Below are positions 33,848-43,944 of a stretch of 64,000 bases of DNA, piece after piece. The notes under the pieces were generated by a model that was given only the letters and a program-made list of their open reading frames with translations, had not been told where the DNA came from and made no database searches. Location of the stretch: the NCBI GenBank assembly GCA_963800135.1, contig CAWCZR010000012.1:1-64000 (forward strand). Reading direction: 5' to 3'. The stretch's first letter is position 1, and every line of letters begins with the position of its first letter. The position numbers and the translations under genes are program-made. Source of the DNA: DASPSM01 sp963800135. GTDB lineage: Bacteria; Planctomycetota; Planctomycetia; Planctomycetales; Planctomycetaceae.

Positions 33848-36779
33848 CTAGCGGTTCAAACCGACGTAAAAGCTGAAGACCTGCGTGATGTCGGTCTGCT
33901 GCTTGACGACGGGGACGGCGAAGTCGAACGCCAGGGGCACGGGGCCGAGCATCGGCAGGGCGACGCGGAAGCCGGCACCCACGCTGCAGCGGAATCCGCC
34001 CAACGTCACGCCGTCTTCGACGGTGCCGAAGTCGCTGAACGTGACGAGAGAAACCATGCTGTTGGCCAAGAGCGGCACCTGGTACTCGAGGGTGCCGACC
34101 GCCATGAATTGGCCGCCGATGTACACGTTCTGGTTCGACTCGGCCACGGGGCTGACGCCGCGGAAGGCGAAGCCGCGGAAGCTCTGGAAACCGCCGGCAA
34201 AGAACCGCTCGAAGATCGGCGTATTGTCGCCAGTCCAGCCAACCATGCCCCCGACGGTGAGGATTCTGGCGACCGCCGCCATCGGGCCGCTGATAGAGCG
34301 TGAAATACTGCCGGCCGTCGAGTTCGGCACGGGGATAGTTGAAGTCGGCGAATCCTTGCTCGTAAGAGGCCTCCACCTTGTGCCCTTCGCCGGGCATGAA
34401 GGGCATGTCCCGCGTGTCGTAGATGAGCGAGCCGCGGACCGTACTCAGAAGGTTGTCGCCCACGACGGCTTGGAGGATGGAAGGCGTGGGGACGGTCACG
34501 TCCTCGATCCGCACGCCTTCGACCCGCAACGCCGAGGTAAACGACCACTCGGGGCTGAGCTGCCGGCCGATGTTGATGCGGCCGCCGACGCGGTCTTCGG
34601 TCCAGTTCAGATAGTAACGCTGGAAGTAGTAAACGCTCGTGCCCAGCGTCCAGTTCGAGTGAAACACGTACGGGTCGGACCAGCTGATCGTGTAACGGCT
34701 GACCTCGGTGCCGGGCATGGCCTCGATGCGGAACCGCTGGCCGGCGCCGCGCCAGGCCGTGCCGTCGATGAGGTCCTCCCAGCTTTGCGGAGGACGGAAC
34801 AGGTCGAAGTTCTGCTCTTCGAAAACGATCGAGCCGACGAGACCCGAACTACTGTTGACGCCGACGCCGAACATCAGCCGGCCCGTGCGAGCTTCTTTCA
34901 AATAATAGTCGAGGTCGATCTGCCCGCCCGGATTGAGCTGGACGTTGGTGGCGTAGGGATCGCCCTGCGGCGAGGGGGCAAACAGGGGATTGGCGGGCGA
35001 ACCGAACGGATCGGCGCCCGCCTGTCCGCGGATCACGACCGTGTCGGCCGTCCACTCGTCCTCCGGCGGAGGACAGAGGTACGGATCGTGGTCGAAGAAA
35101 TGATCTTCCTCATCCTCCGGACCCGCGCTGCCGCGAGCGACCGGTTGCTGCTGTGGCGGCGGCGGCACGCGGGGCACCAGTGGCAGGTTGCCGCCGACGA
35201 TGTTGTCGCCGATCGGCCCCGACGGGTTGACCCACGACGTGTCGTCATCGTTGCCGCTTTGGCCGCGGAGGTTGCTTTCCATCCGCTCGTAGTCGGCGGT
35301 GACGGGCGTCATCTTGATGCGGACGCCTTCGCCCGTGCCGTCCTGCGCCACGTCGAACACTTTGGCGCCGGTCAGCTTGCCCTTGCTCCTTTGAATCTTG
35401 GCGGGGTCGGCCAGTTCGCCGGGGGCCAGGCCAATGTAGTCGTAGGCCACGGTCTTCCGCGTGCGGGAATGGTCCCCTTCGATGTGCACCGTGATCTTGC
35501 GGATCGTGTAAGTCCGGTCTTCGTCGACCCGCAACAACAGGTCGATGTTGCCCGCCTCGGGCAGATAGCGGGGGACGATCTCGACCTTGCAATACGTGTA
35601 GCCCAGCTCGCCGTACTTCTTCTTGATTTTGACAATGTCTTTATTGATGCGATAAGCGTTGTAGAACTCGCCCTCGTGGGTCTTGATGTCCTTTTGCAGG
35701 TCGGCCGTGGAGAACCGCGTATTCCCCATCATGTTGATTTGTCGAATCCGGTAATGCGGCCCCTCCTGCACGTGGAACAGAAGCTTGATCCACTTGTGGT
35801 CGGCTGAGTACAGGACCTCGGGCGCGACCTTGGCGTCGAAGTAGCCGAGGTTCTCGTAATACTTGCGGACCTTGGCACAGTCCTCGGGGAGCTTGGCCGG
35901 ATCGAACTTGCCGCCGACGAAGCCGCCGTAAGCGGGCGTCGACACTAACTGCAGCGACAAGAGCTCGCTGGAGAAGGCCTGGTTGCCCTCGAAGTCGCGC
36001 CACATGATCTTCTGCTTCACGCCTTCGTGAATGCGGAAGAGGACGTCGCGATCGTCGCGTTTGCCGCCCTTTTCGAGGTCGACGGTCGCCTCCGAATAGC
36101 CCTGTTCCCGGTAGAAGCTCTCGATTTTCTTGGCCGCCTCGACGTTGGCGCTGGCGTCGAAGGGACTGCCGACCTTGAGACCGGTGGCCTCTTCGAGCTT
36201 CTTGGTTTTGATCTCCAGGTTGCCGACGTACGCCACGCTGCGGACGATGGGCCGCTCGAAGACGACGAAGACCAGCACCTGCCCCTTCCCTTGTTTGGGC
36301 GGACGGTATCGGGTTTCGACGGTGTAGAACCAACCCGTTTTCCAGAGCGCGCGGACGTCATCCTGAATCGACTTGACCGAAGCTTTGCGGCCCGGAGCGA
36401 CCTTCACCTTCTGCAAGATGGCCGGCGTGGGGATCGTCGCGTTCCCCTCGACCAGGATCTCGCTGATGAATTCGCCTTCCTGCTCGGCCTGCCGCTTGGC
36501 GATTAGATCCCCGATCCGCCGATCTTCCTCGGCGGCGTTCGGGAGCGTCATGGAATTCTTTTTACCGGCACCGTTGTTATTGCCCGGCGACGCCTGCTGC
36601 CCGTTCTGCAGAAAGGCGCGATTGCTCATCGCGTCGGGCGGCGCCTGCGCGTCGTCCTGAGCCGCGACCCATCCCGACCCCGCCAGCAGCCCGACCAGCG
36701 CAAGCCCGGCCAGACACAGACCGCGGAATGCTCCGCGGACGGCCACGAGGCCGCAGGTGCCGGGTCGGACACCGGTCAT
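33848..36779 (-). CDS. bamA: BamA-like outer-membrane assembly protein, one frameshift
   Basis: ATG 36779 starts a signal peptide ('LCLAGLALVGLLAGSGWVAA'). Several POTRA domains follow from about residue 100 to 480, for example 'ISEILVEGNATIPTPAILQK', 'RSVAYVGNLEIKTKKLEEAT' and 'RQINMMGNTRFSTADLQKDI'. A low-complexity Pro/Gln and Asp/Glu insert lies near 545-600, then the barrel with the Omp85 segment 'FERFFAGGFQSFRGFAFRGV'. One extra A near 34260 breaks the barrel part; the frame then reaches 'FSFYVGLNR' at 33848. About 975 residues joined. It folds barrel proteins into the outer membrane. The C-terminal residue is Arg rather than the usual aromatic. Presumably essential, so the shift is probably an assembly error. 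Confidence 0.85.
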
Positions 36780-37225
36780 GCGAGGGTTGCTTTCGAGTAG
36801 GAGGATCACGAGGCCGAGACGTGCCTGTTTGCCTTTGCGGTGTAACTTCCGGCGAAGAGAGGAGATGACTCTTCGAGACCGGCTCGAACACCGGGGAGAC
36901 GGATCTAGGGTGACATCGCACCGACTCCACCGGCCGCAGGGAGGCGGGGAAGAGATATCGGATTCCCCCGATCCCAGCAAGACGAGTCTCGGCTGCGGGA
37001 GCGGGGTGGAAGATGGGCGGGCTGCAGATGCTGGGAAGCGCACAGGACGAAGCACTGGCAAATGACGAAGCACGAATGACGAAAGAAGCACGAAGCACTA
37101 ATGAAAGCTCCGTTCATTCGTGCTTAGGTCATTCGGGCCGCGTCGGCGACGGCCGTTACGGCCGAAGCGGCCGACGCCCTCAAAGTCGCTTCGTCATTCG
37201 TGCTTCGTCATTTGCCCGTGCGTTG
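36780..37225. other. Intergenic region between MtdB and BamA genes
   Basis: No gene is supported. The BamA promoter should be in 36780-37050. The rest is the inverted repeat described at 37057-37216. Confidence 0.5.
37057..37216. repeat. Perfect 27-bp inverted repeat with palindromic centre
   Basis: Arms at 37057-37083 and 37190-37216 are exact reverse complements and contain the motif ATGACGAAGCACGAATGAC. Further partial copies (GAAGCACGAAGCAC, TTCATTCGTGCTT) and a GGCCG-rich palindrome (37136-37177) fill the centre. It ends 10 bases before the MtdB stop. Confidence 0.85.
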
Positions 37226-38095
37226 TCATTTGGCGCCCTGCAGCGCCTCCCCGGTCTGGTAGATCGCGACGGTGTCCAGCAGCTGGTCGTTGGCCTCGAA
37301 CAGCTTGGCGAGGCACGCTTTGTGGATCTTCATCTTGGTGCCGCCGACGCCGATGGCACCGTAGCAGATCACACCATCGCGCTCCGCGGCTTTGTCGGTG
37401 ACTTCGATCCCCTCGATGCCCGCCGGCGGAACCGCGTTGAGATCGATGGCCACTTTGAGCGTGGGAATCGCCCGCCGCTGCTCGGCCGTCAGCAACCGGG
37501 CGCGCGTGGCGCCTGCCGCGATGATGACCTCCACGCCGGCACAAGTCGCCGCGACGTCGGATGCCGTGGCGGTCGACACGCCCGTGAGGTGCGCACCGGA
37601 CTCGGACGACGCCACCGAGGCGGCCGTCGCCTGCGCCCGTTCGAGCGAGCGAGAAGCCAAGCGCACTTTCGCCCCTTCGCGAACCAAGAGCTGCGCCGCG
37701 CGAACGCCCACCGGACCGGTGCCCCCCAGCACCAGGGCCGTGCGACCCTGCAGGCTGCCGTGCTTTCGCGCGGCCAACACGGCAGCGGCGGCCGTCGTGT
37801 TCGAGCCGTTCGAATCGATCATCACCGACACGCGGAGCGGTCCGAAGAAAGTGCCCGTCACCTTGTCGAACAGCCTCTGCCCCGCCCCGACATCGCTGCC
37901 GCCGATGTAGATCGCCGTCTGCTTCAAGTCGGCCGGGCCACGGGTGAAGATGGCCCCGTGCACGAGCGGCTCCACGCGGTCGGGCGTCACGCCGCCGTAG
38001 CTGAACAGCTCGTCGATCCCCGCATCGACGGCGACGACGCGATCAAACACGCTCGGCACGGCGTCCGTGTCGAATTGAATCAGGATGCGGCGCAT
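37226..38095 (-). CDS. mtdB: Methylene-tetrahydromethanopterin dehydrogenase
   Basis: 289 residues from ATG 38095. The N-terminal 'ILIQFDTDAVPSVFDRVVAV' and 'LFSYGGVTPDRVEPLVHGAI' are characteristic of MtdB-type enzymes. The substrate-loop Lys lies in 'GPADLKQTAIYIGGSDV' and the Rossmann motif 'LVLGGTGPVG' at 121-130; the C-terminal 'AIGVGGTKMKIHKACL' is typical. It oxidises methylene-H4MPT to methenyl-H4MPT with NAD(P)+, the step after Fae in formaldehyde oxidation. It is 43 bases downstream of fae on the same strand, consistent with one operon. Confidence 0.92.
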   Translation of the reverse strand: MRRILIQFDTDAVPSVFDRVVAVDAGIDELFSYGGVTPDRVEPLVHGAIFTRGPADLKQTAIYIGGSDVGAGQRLFDKVTGTFFGPLRVSVMIDSNGSNTTAAAAVLAARKHGSLQGRTALVLGGTGPVGVRAAQLLVREGAKVRLASRSLERAQATAASVASSESGAHLTGVSTATASDVAATCAGVEVIIAAGATRARLLTAEQRRAIPTLKVAIDLNAVPPAGIEGIEVTDKAAERDGVICYGAIGVGGTKMKIHKACLAKLFEANDQLLDTVAIYQTGEALQGAK

Positions 38096-38138
38096 GGCAC
38101 GGGCAGTGAGCCAGGGAGCGCTTCGAGCTTCGACGTCT

Positions 38139-38636
38139 TCAAACGCCCGAATACGGATGCTTGGCGGTTGCCTTCTTTTCCTGGATTTCCTTGGGCGTCG
38201 GCTCGTTCTTCATCGCGCGGGCGATGGCCAGCTTCGTTGCCTCGTAATTGAACTGGAAGATCTTCTTGTTGTCGTCGGCTTCCCAGTGGATGAACACGCC
38301 GCAGACGATCACCAGCGTGTCGCACTGGTCTTTGGGAATCACGCCCGCCTCGACGCTGTCGGCGACGGCCTTGGCGACGGCATACTGGGCCGGTCCGAAC
38401 ATCTGCACCGCTTGCTTGGCGCCTTTGATCGTGACCTTGGTGATCATCACCGTGGCCGGCTTGACGAGCAGGTTGGGAGTGAGGACGGCCAGCAGGTTGC
38501 TGTGACCGGCGCTCTGATTGGCCAGAGCATTGGCGAACGCCACGCCGACGGGGCCGGTCTTATCGCCGATCAACAGATCGATATGGGCGATCTCGTTGCC
38601 TTCGCCGCTGAGGGCTTCTCCGATGTACATCGACAT
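38139..38636 (-). CDS. fae: Formaldehyde-activating enzyme
   Basis: 165 residues from ATG 38636, which follows GAGGAG. 'MSMYIGEALSGEGNEIAHID' contains the catalytic His18, and 'LLIGDKTGPVGVAFANALAN' the conserved core; 'NLLVKPATVMITKVTIKGAK' follows. Fae condenses formaldehyde with H4MPT to methylene-H4MPT, protecting the cell and feeding C1 oxidation. Length and ends fit the methylotroph family. Divergent from the ATP-grasp gene across 222 bases and upstream of mtdB. Confidence 0.95.
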   Translation of the reverse strand: MSMYIGEALSGEGNEIAHIDLLIGDKTGPVGVAFANALANQSAGHSNLLAVLTPNLLVKPATVMITKVTIKGAKQAVQMFGPAQYAVAKAVADSVEAGVIPKDQCDTLVIVCGVFIHWEADDNKKIFQFNYEATKLAIARAMKNEPTPKEIQEKKATAKHPYSGV

Positions 38637-38858
38637 GCTGCCGTTCTCCTCAAATGGTGTTCTGCGAACTGTGGGTTGGGTTCCGACGGACCCGCACGCG
38701 GTCGAGCCGGCGGGATCGCAGTTCTCGAAACCGCGACCGGCAATCCGCAACCGCCTGTCCGGCTGGCACCGCATTGATAACGCGCCGGGTGGCCAAATTC
38801 CAGTTCGCTGTGCGCCGCCGCAGCTGCCGTGCATGATGCCCTCTGAAAGCGCGCACGC

Positions 38859-40123
38859 ATGACGACGCCACGCCTGATGATCCTGGGAGCCAGCACCCGC
38901 GCCGCGGCCCAATCGGCCGTGCGAGCCGGATTCCAGCCCGTCTGCGCCGATCACTTCGCCGACGAGGACTTGTTCGAGGTGGCTGAAGTCCTGCCGCTGT
39001 CCGGCTATCCGCACGGTCTTCTCGCCTCGGCCGGCGCGAGCCGGCGAACGCCGCCGGCGCGGTGACGCCCTGGATGTACACGGGCGCGCTCGAGAATCAT
39101 CCCGGGCTGCTAAAAAAATTGGCCGCGCAGCGACCACTGTACGGCAATCCAGCCGACGTCGTCGGTCGCGTGCGGGATCCGTTCGCCGTCGCCCGCGTTT
39201 TGACGGAGGCCGGGCTTCCGGCGCTGGCAGTTCGACCGGCAGATCGACCGCCGCCGCGCGACGGCCGTTGGGTGATCAAGCCCCGACGCAGCGCGGGGGG
39301 ACGGGGAATTTTTGTCTGGGACGATTCGAGCCCCGACCCCGCGTCGCCGCTTCGCCGCGAGCCGGTCTATTTTCAGCAGCGCGCGGAGGGAACACCGCAC
39401 TCCGCTTTGTACCTGGCCACGTCCGGCGGAACGGTGCTCGTCGGCATCGCCCGACAGCTGATCGGCGAGTCGCGGCTCTCCGCTCGCCCGTTTGCCTACT
39501 GCGGGTCGCTCGGTCCGATCGAGGTGGCCGAGCCTGTTTCGCAAGAAATGGCCGAGTGTGGACGGGTCATCGGCGGGGCCTTCGGTCTGCGGGGCCTGTT
39601 CGGCGTCGACTTCCTGCTCGACGAAGCAGGCCGAGCTTGGCTGACGGAGGTCAATCCCCGCTACACGGCGTCGGTCGAGGTCATTGAAATAGCCCTCGGC
39701 CTGTCCCTGGTGGCCGATCACGTCCAGGCGGCTGCCCAATTTGCCAACGAAAACCGTTCATGCCAGCTTGCCGACGACCTGCAAGCGCGGCTCGAAACGG
39801 CCGGCCGGTCGAACGGCGGCCGAATTTGCGGCAAGGCCATCGTCTACGCGCCGTTTACCCTGCGGGCCCCGAGCCTGGCCGACTTGAGCCGCACGCCCGC
39901 CTGGTCGGCCACCCGGGCTCGACTCGCCGACCGGCCCTCTCCAGGGACGCTCGTCCCGGCCGGCGCCCCGTTTTGCACTGTCTTAATCGAAACGGGCTTA
40001 TTCGAAACGGGCGACACGACGGCAAACCCGGCAGCCGCACCGCTGGCCCCGCTCGAACCGGCCCTGTCGTGGTTAGAAGCCGAGTTGGAGCCGTGTCGGG
40101 AGACGTCGGTCGGTTCGTATTAG
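38859..40123 (+). CDS. ATP-grasp protein of the H4MPT group, one frameshift
   Basis: ATG 38859 opens with 'RLMILGASTRAAAQSAVRAG', a nucleotide-binding-like pre-ATP-grasp fold. A lost or gained base near 39035 separates 'LLASAGAS' from 'AVTPWMYTGALENHPGLL'. The ATP-grasp part has 'RWVIKPRRSAGGRGIFVW' (phosphate loop), 'GLFGVDFLLDEAGRAWLTEV' and 'NPRYTAS' (metal ligands Asp, Glu, Asn). Joined length is about 420 residues. Such proteins are repeatedly found in bacterial H4MPT clusters and are thought to ligate a group in cofactor synthesis; the exact substrate is not known to me. The 3' third is of variable, Pro/Ala-rich composition. Confidence 0.75.
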
Positions 40124-40258
40124 AGGGCGATCTGAGCCGGGGATCGCCGTCCCGAGCGGCCGCTTGCGATTCTTCTTGATGGTATGGTGAGGGGCCGATA
40201 GAATCGCTTCAAATTCAGGGATCCCGCCCAAACTTCCGAGCCACAACCGCGCGAGGCC

Positions 40259-41611
40259 ATGTCGAAGCCGTCCGACATCCAGATCGTTGAAGCCGTCCTG
40301 AGCTTTGAATCGGTCCCCTATCGCACTCCGTTGAAGTTTGGCGGGCGGACCGTTGACCACGCGATCCTGGTCAACGTCGAAGTCTCCGCGGAAAGTCGCC
40401 GCGGCCACGGCGCCTCCGGCTTCGGCACCATGCCCTTGGGCAGCGCTTGGGCGTGGCCCAGCACGGCCCTCTCGGTCGAGCAGACCGAAGACGCGATGCA
40501 GAAGTTCGCGGAGGACGTCATCGAGCTGGCCAACGGCTACCCCGACTTCGGCCATCCGATCGAAATCGCCTATTCGCTCTCCGCCGAATACCCGCACGTG
40601 GCCAAGACGCTGGCGCAGCGGCTCAAGCTGTCCGAAGAGATGCCGCTGTTGGCGCAGCTCGTCGCCGCGAGCGCGTTCGACGCCGCCCTGCACGACGCCT
40701 TCGGCCGCGCCAACGACATGAACTCGTACGACGGACTGTCGTCGAAGCACATGAATGACGATCTGTCGATGTACCTCGACGACCAGTTCAAGGGCGAGTA
40801 TCTCGACAAGTACACGCTGCGACAGCCGAAGCCGACCTTGCCGCTCTACCACCTGGTCGGCGCGCTCGATCCGCTCACTTCGGCCGACGTGAAACAGCCG
40901 CTCAAGGACGGGCTGCCCGAATCGTTGAACGATTGGATCAAGGCCGACGGCCTGACGCATCTGAAGATCAAGCTGGCCGGCGACGATTTGAACTGGGACG
41001 TCGAGCGAACGCTGGCCGTCGATCGCGTCGCCACGGAGGCGGCCTCGGCCAAGGGCAAGTCAGCGCTTTCCTACTCGTGCGATTTCAACGAGAAGTGCCC
41101 GAACGCCGCCTATGTGGTCGATTTCCTCAACCGCATCAAGAAGCAGAATGCGGCCGCCTTCGATCGCATCCAGTATCTGGAACAGCCGACGCACCGCAAC
41201 CTGCGAGAGCATCCGAACGACAAAATGCACGAGGCGGCCAAGCTCAAGCCGGTCGTCATCGACGAATCGCTGGTCGACTACGAATCGCTGACGCTGGCCC
41301 GCGACATGGGCTACAGCGGCGTGGCCCTCAAGACGTGCAAGGGGCAGACCGATTCGCTGCTGCTGGCCGCCGCCGCCCAAAAGTTCGGCATGTTCGTCTG
41401 CGTGCAGGATCTCACTTGCCCGGGCGCCTCGTTCCTGCAGTCGGCCTCGCTCGCGGCCCGCATCCCCACGGTGGCCGCCGTCGAAGGCAACAGCCGGCAG
41501 TACTGCCCGCAAGCCAACAAGCTGTGGGCGAAAAAGTACCCCGGCCTGTTCAAAGTCACCGACGGCCAGGTGACCACTGGCGCGCTCAACAAGATCGGCC
41601 TGGGCTTCTAA
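40259..41611 (+). CDS. Enolase-superfamily (mandelate racemase/muconate-lactonizing-like) enzyme
   Basis: 450 residues. The capping domain (1-130) is followed by the barrel: 'THLKIKLAGDDLNWDV' holds the Lys that abstracts a proton, and three metal ligands fall in 'SYSCDFNEKC', 'IQYLEQPTH' and 'PVVIDESLVD'; a second base candidate lies in 'GVALKTCKGQTDS'. The fold abstracts a proton alpha to a carboxylate. The substrate cannot be read; sugar acids are common in this group. The protein is longer than average (350-400) due to an N-terminal extension. Single-gene unit, 135 bases after the ATP-grasp gene. Confidence 0.8.
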   Translation: MSKPSDIQIVEAVLSFESVPYRTPLKFGGRTVDHAILVNVEVSAESRRGHGASGFGTMPLGSAWAWPSTALSVEQTEDAMQKFAEDVIELANGYPDFGHPIEIAYSLSAEYPHVAKTLAQRLKLSEEMPLLAQLVAASAFDAALHDAFGRANDMNSYDGLSSKHMNDDLSMYLDDQFKGEYLDKYTLRQPKPTLPLYHLVGALDPLTSADVKQPLKDGLPESLNDWIKADGLTHLKIKLAGDDLNWDVERTLAVDRVATEAASAKGKSALSYSCDFNEKCPNAAYVVDFLNRIKKQNAAAFDRIQYLEQPTHRNLREHPNDKMHEAAKLKPVVIDESLVDYESLTLARDMGYSGVALKTCKGQTDSLLLAAAAQKFGMFVCVQDLTCPGASFLQSASLAARIPTVAAVEGNSRQYCPQANKLWAKKYPGLFKVTDGQVTTGALNKIGLGF

Positions 41612-41650
41612 TTCGCCACGGGACGACCCGGCGTTGCTCGCAGCTTGGCC

Positions 41651-42361
41651 CTACCGCGGTCCCCGCGTCTGCAGCGACTGGATGTTCGAGAACGCCAGCA
41701 GCGCGAACAGGATCGCCGGATAGGTCCCGTACCTTTCGCGGTGTTGGTAGAAGTAGAACGCGACTCCTGCGCCGACGATGACGCCCAACATGGCCGCCAG
41801 TCGCGCACCGTCCCACGGTCGAACGCGACGGAAAAGCGCCTCCGAAATCCGGCCGCCATCGAGCGGCAGCACGGGCAGCAGGTTCACCAGCCCCCAATAC
41901 AGGTTGATGAACTCCATGTCGTCGAAAAACTCGAGCAGCCGGAATTGCCAGACGCGGTCGAGCGTCTGCGGCCACCCGGACTCGATCAAAAGGTAGGCCG
42001 CCGCATAGAACAACCCATATAAGACGAAGCCGGCGCCGGGCCCGGCAAACGAGATCAGCACCGAACGCCCCGTCGTGTGGCCAGACGTGGGGCGATAAAC
42101 GGCCAGCCCGCCGAAGCCATAGAGATACACTTGGGGTGGCCACCCGCAGGCCAGCGCCGTCAGTGCGTGACCCATCTCGTGCACGAGGATCGACACAAAC
42201 AAACAGCCGATCCAGATGAATAGCAAACTGATCCGGTCTTCGCTCTTCTCATGCCATCCCGTGATCAGCCCCGCCAGCCAGAACCAGGGCGACACGATGA
42301 CGGGAATGGCAAACAGGCGAAACCGCAGGTCGTAGGGGGTCGTCCCGACCGATCCGAACAT
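41651..42361 (-). CDS. Site-2 protease family (M50) membrane metalloprotease
   Basis: 236 residues with about five to six membrane helices. The zinc site 'LVHEMGHALTAL' has His61, Glu62 and His65 in the second helix, and the third ligand is Asp in 'LLPVLPLDGGRISEAL' near 168. That pairing defines M50 site-2 proteases, which cut substrates inside the membrane. No PDZ domain is present, so it belongs to the minimal group. Regulated cleavage of an anti-sigma factor or membrane protein is possible, but no partner is adjacent. It is divergent from the reverse transcriptase locus. Confidence 0.85.
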   Translation of the reverse strand: MFGSVGTTPYDLRFRLFAIPVIVSPWFWLAGLITGWHEKSEDRISLLFIWIGCLFVSILVHEMGHALTALACGWPPQVYLYGFGGLAVYRPTSGHTTGRSVLISFAGPGAGFVLYGLFYAAAYLLIESGWPQTLDRVWQFRLLEFFDDMEFINLYWGLVNLLPVLPLDGGRISEALFRRVRPWDGARLAAMLGVIVGAGVAFYFYQHRERYGTYPAILFALLAFSNIQSLQTRGPR

Positions 42362-42411
42362 GTCGCGTCAACTTCCTGCTCTAACCGCCTCAATTGGTCG
42401 CGTTGGCCGCG

Positions 42412-42605
42412 CGGGTCGGGTCGGCGTTCGGGGATTGACCCATTCGCCCGACCGACTAGGATATGCACAACGTGGCCGGCCGGTCGCACAAGCTCGGTTC
42501 GCTTCGCCTTAACCCGGCGTTGCGAACGCTGCGGGGTTACCCCGTGGTCGCAACATTGTATCCATTTCGTGGCGTGAATGACCTCCTCGGCAGACCATAC
42601 CGAGT
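42412..42605 (+). ncRNA. Candidate structured leader RNA (possible retron msr-msd)
   Basis: No gene is convincing between 42362 and 42666, directly upstream of the reverse transcriptase. Three hairpins stand out: a GGTCGG-rich stem at 42412-42459, a nested stem GTTGCGA…TCGCAAC (42519-42554) enclosing CGGGG-TTA-CCCCG, and CTCGG…CCGAG (42587-42605). A retron ncRNA would lie exactly here on the same strand. I could not identify the conserved branching G or clear a1/a2 repeats, so this is a hypothesis. Confidence 0.35.
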
Positions 42606-42666
42606 AGGACATTCGGCACAGGACCCGTTGTGCAGCCCGCCGGCCATGCTCTTTGGATCCCCCCGC

Positions 42667-43926
42667 ATGGGGCTCTTCGATTTCTTCTGGCGGCTGTTTT
42701 CCCCGCGTCCCTCTCGACCTGAGCCGCGTGCCCCTCGCGCGCGCAAGCGCCGCCGCAAGCCCTGGCTGGTACCGCTGCGTCGTCAAGTCGGCAGCACGAC
42801 CTGGGAACTCAATAGCACCGTTCGCACGCCCACGCCGCCCTATGCCTTCGCGCGGCTTGGAGTCGGCACCGATCGCTACCTCGACCTGTCGCAGGACGGC
42901 AGCGACGAGCGTCTGGCCCGGCACGCGTTTCCCGTCTTCCGCACGCCGGAGCAGCTGGCCGCATGGCTCGAGCTGCCAATGGGCCGCCTCGCCTGGCTGG
43001 TGCATCGCTACGCGGAAGACTCTCGCCCGCAGAACGAGCGCGACGCGCACTACCACTATCGCTGGATCAGCAAGCGGCGCGGCGGCCGACGGCTGATCGA
43101 ATCGCCCAAGCTCACGCTCAAGACGGCCCAAAAGCGGATCCTTCGCCAAATTCTCGACAAGGTGCCCCCGCACGACACGGCCCACGGCTTCGCGGCCGGC
43201 CGCTCGATCCTCACCAACGCGCAGCCCCACGTGAAGCAGGCCGTGCTGGTAAAGTTCGACCTGGAAAACTTTTACCCCAGCGTCACTCTCTCCCGCGTGA
43301 CCGCCATCTTTCGCAGCCTGGGCTACAGCCGCGAAGCGTCCATTTGGCTGGCGCGGCTCACGACCTCGGCCCTGCCGGCCAACATGCCCTTCGTGAAGCA
43401 AGAACCCTCGGCCGTGCTGCCCTACCTCAAACGACATCTGCCGCAAGGCGCGCCGACTTCGCCGGCGCTCGCCAACTTGTCGGCCTATTCGCTCGACGTG
43501 CGATTGTCCGGCCTCGCCCGCTCGTTCGGCGCGACCTACACCCGCTATGCCGACGATCTCACATTCTCCGGACCGCCGCGGTTCGGCACGTCGCTCCGCG
43601 ATTTCATCCCGCTCGTGTCGCAAATCGTGCGGCAGGAGCGGTTCCGTCTGAACGGCGCCAAGCGCAAGGTGCTCCGCTCGAGCGGCCGGCTGGTGGTGAC
43701 CGGGGTCGTGGTCAACGAAAAGCCCAACGTCGCGCGTCGCGATTTCGATCGGCTCAAGGCCGTGCTGACCAACTGCCTCCGCCAAGGCCCCTCGACGCAG
43801 AACCAGGCCCGCCATCCGCACTTCGCCGCCCATGTGCGCGGACGCATCGCGCAAATGACCCAGGTGAATCCGGCCCGCGGCGCCCGACTCCTGGCGATTT
43901 ACAATCAAATCGATTGGAATCGTTAG
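42667..43926 (+). CDS. Retron-type reverse transcriptase
   Basis: ATG 42667 gives 419 residues; the longer frame upstream covers the candidate RNA and looks non-coding. The N-terminal 40 residues are basic. RT blocks: 'SKRRGGRRLIESPK' (135-148), 'AHGFAAGRSILTNAQPHV' with the retron NAxxH motif at 184-188, motif A 'FDLENFYPSV' (197-206), motif B 'LPQGAPTSPALANLSAYSLD' (258-277), catalytic YADD at 294-297 and the retron VTG in 'LVVTGVVVN' (342-350). NAxxH and VTG point to retrons rather than group II introns or DGRs. It should copy a structured RNA made upstream. A membrane protein gene follows after 18 bases. Confidence 0.85.
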   Translation: MGLFDFFWRLFSPRPSRPEPRAPRARKRRRKPWLVPLRRQVGSTTWELNSTVRTPTPPYAFARLGVGTDRYLDLSQDGSDERLARHAFPVFRTPEQLAAWLELPMGRLAWLVHRYAEDSRPQNERDAHYHYRWISKRRGGRRLIESPKLTLKTAQKRILRQILDKVPPHDTAHGFAAGRSILTNAQPHVKQAVLVKFDLENFYPSVTLSRVTAIFRSLGYSREASIWLARLTTSALPANMPFVKQEPSAVLPYLKRHLPQGAPTSPALANLSAYSLDVRLSGLARSFGATYTRYADDLTFSGPPRFGTSLRDFIPLVSQIVRQERFRLNGAKRKVLRSSGRLVVTGVVVNEKPNVARRDFDRLKAVLTNCLRQGPSTQNQARHPHFAAHVRGRIAQMTQVNPARGARLLAIYNQIDWNR

Positions 43927-43944
43927 AAGCTAGGAACGCTTCCC

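Noticed and set aside
33885..35807. Plus-strand frame of 640 codons
   Set aside because: Antisense to bamA, whose POTRA and barrel motifs are clear.
42463..42666. N-terminal extension of the reverse transcriptase
   Set aside because: The extra 68 codons lack protein-like composition and overlap the hairpins; ATG 42667 starts directly before the conserved region.
42265..43908. Minus-strand frame of 547 codons
   Set aside because: Antisense to the reverse transcriptase; no domain seen.
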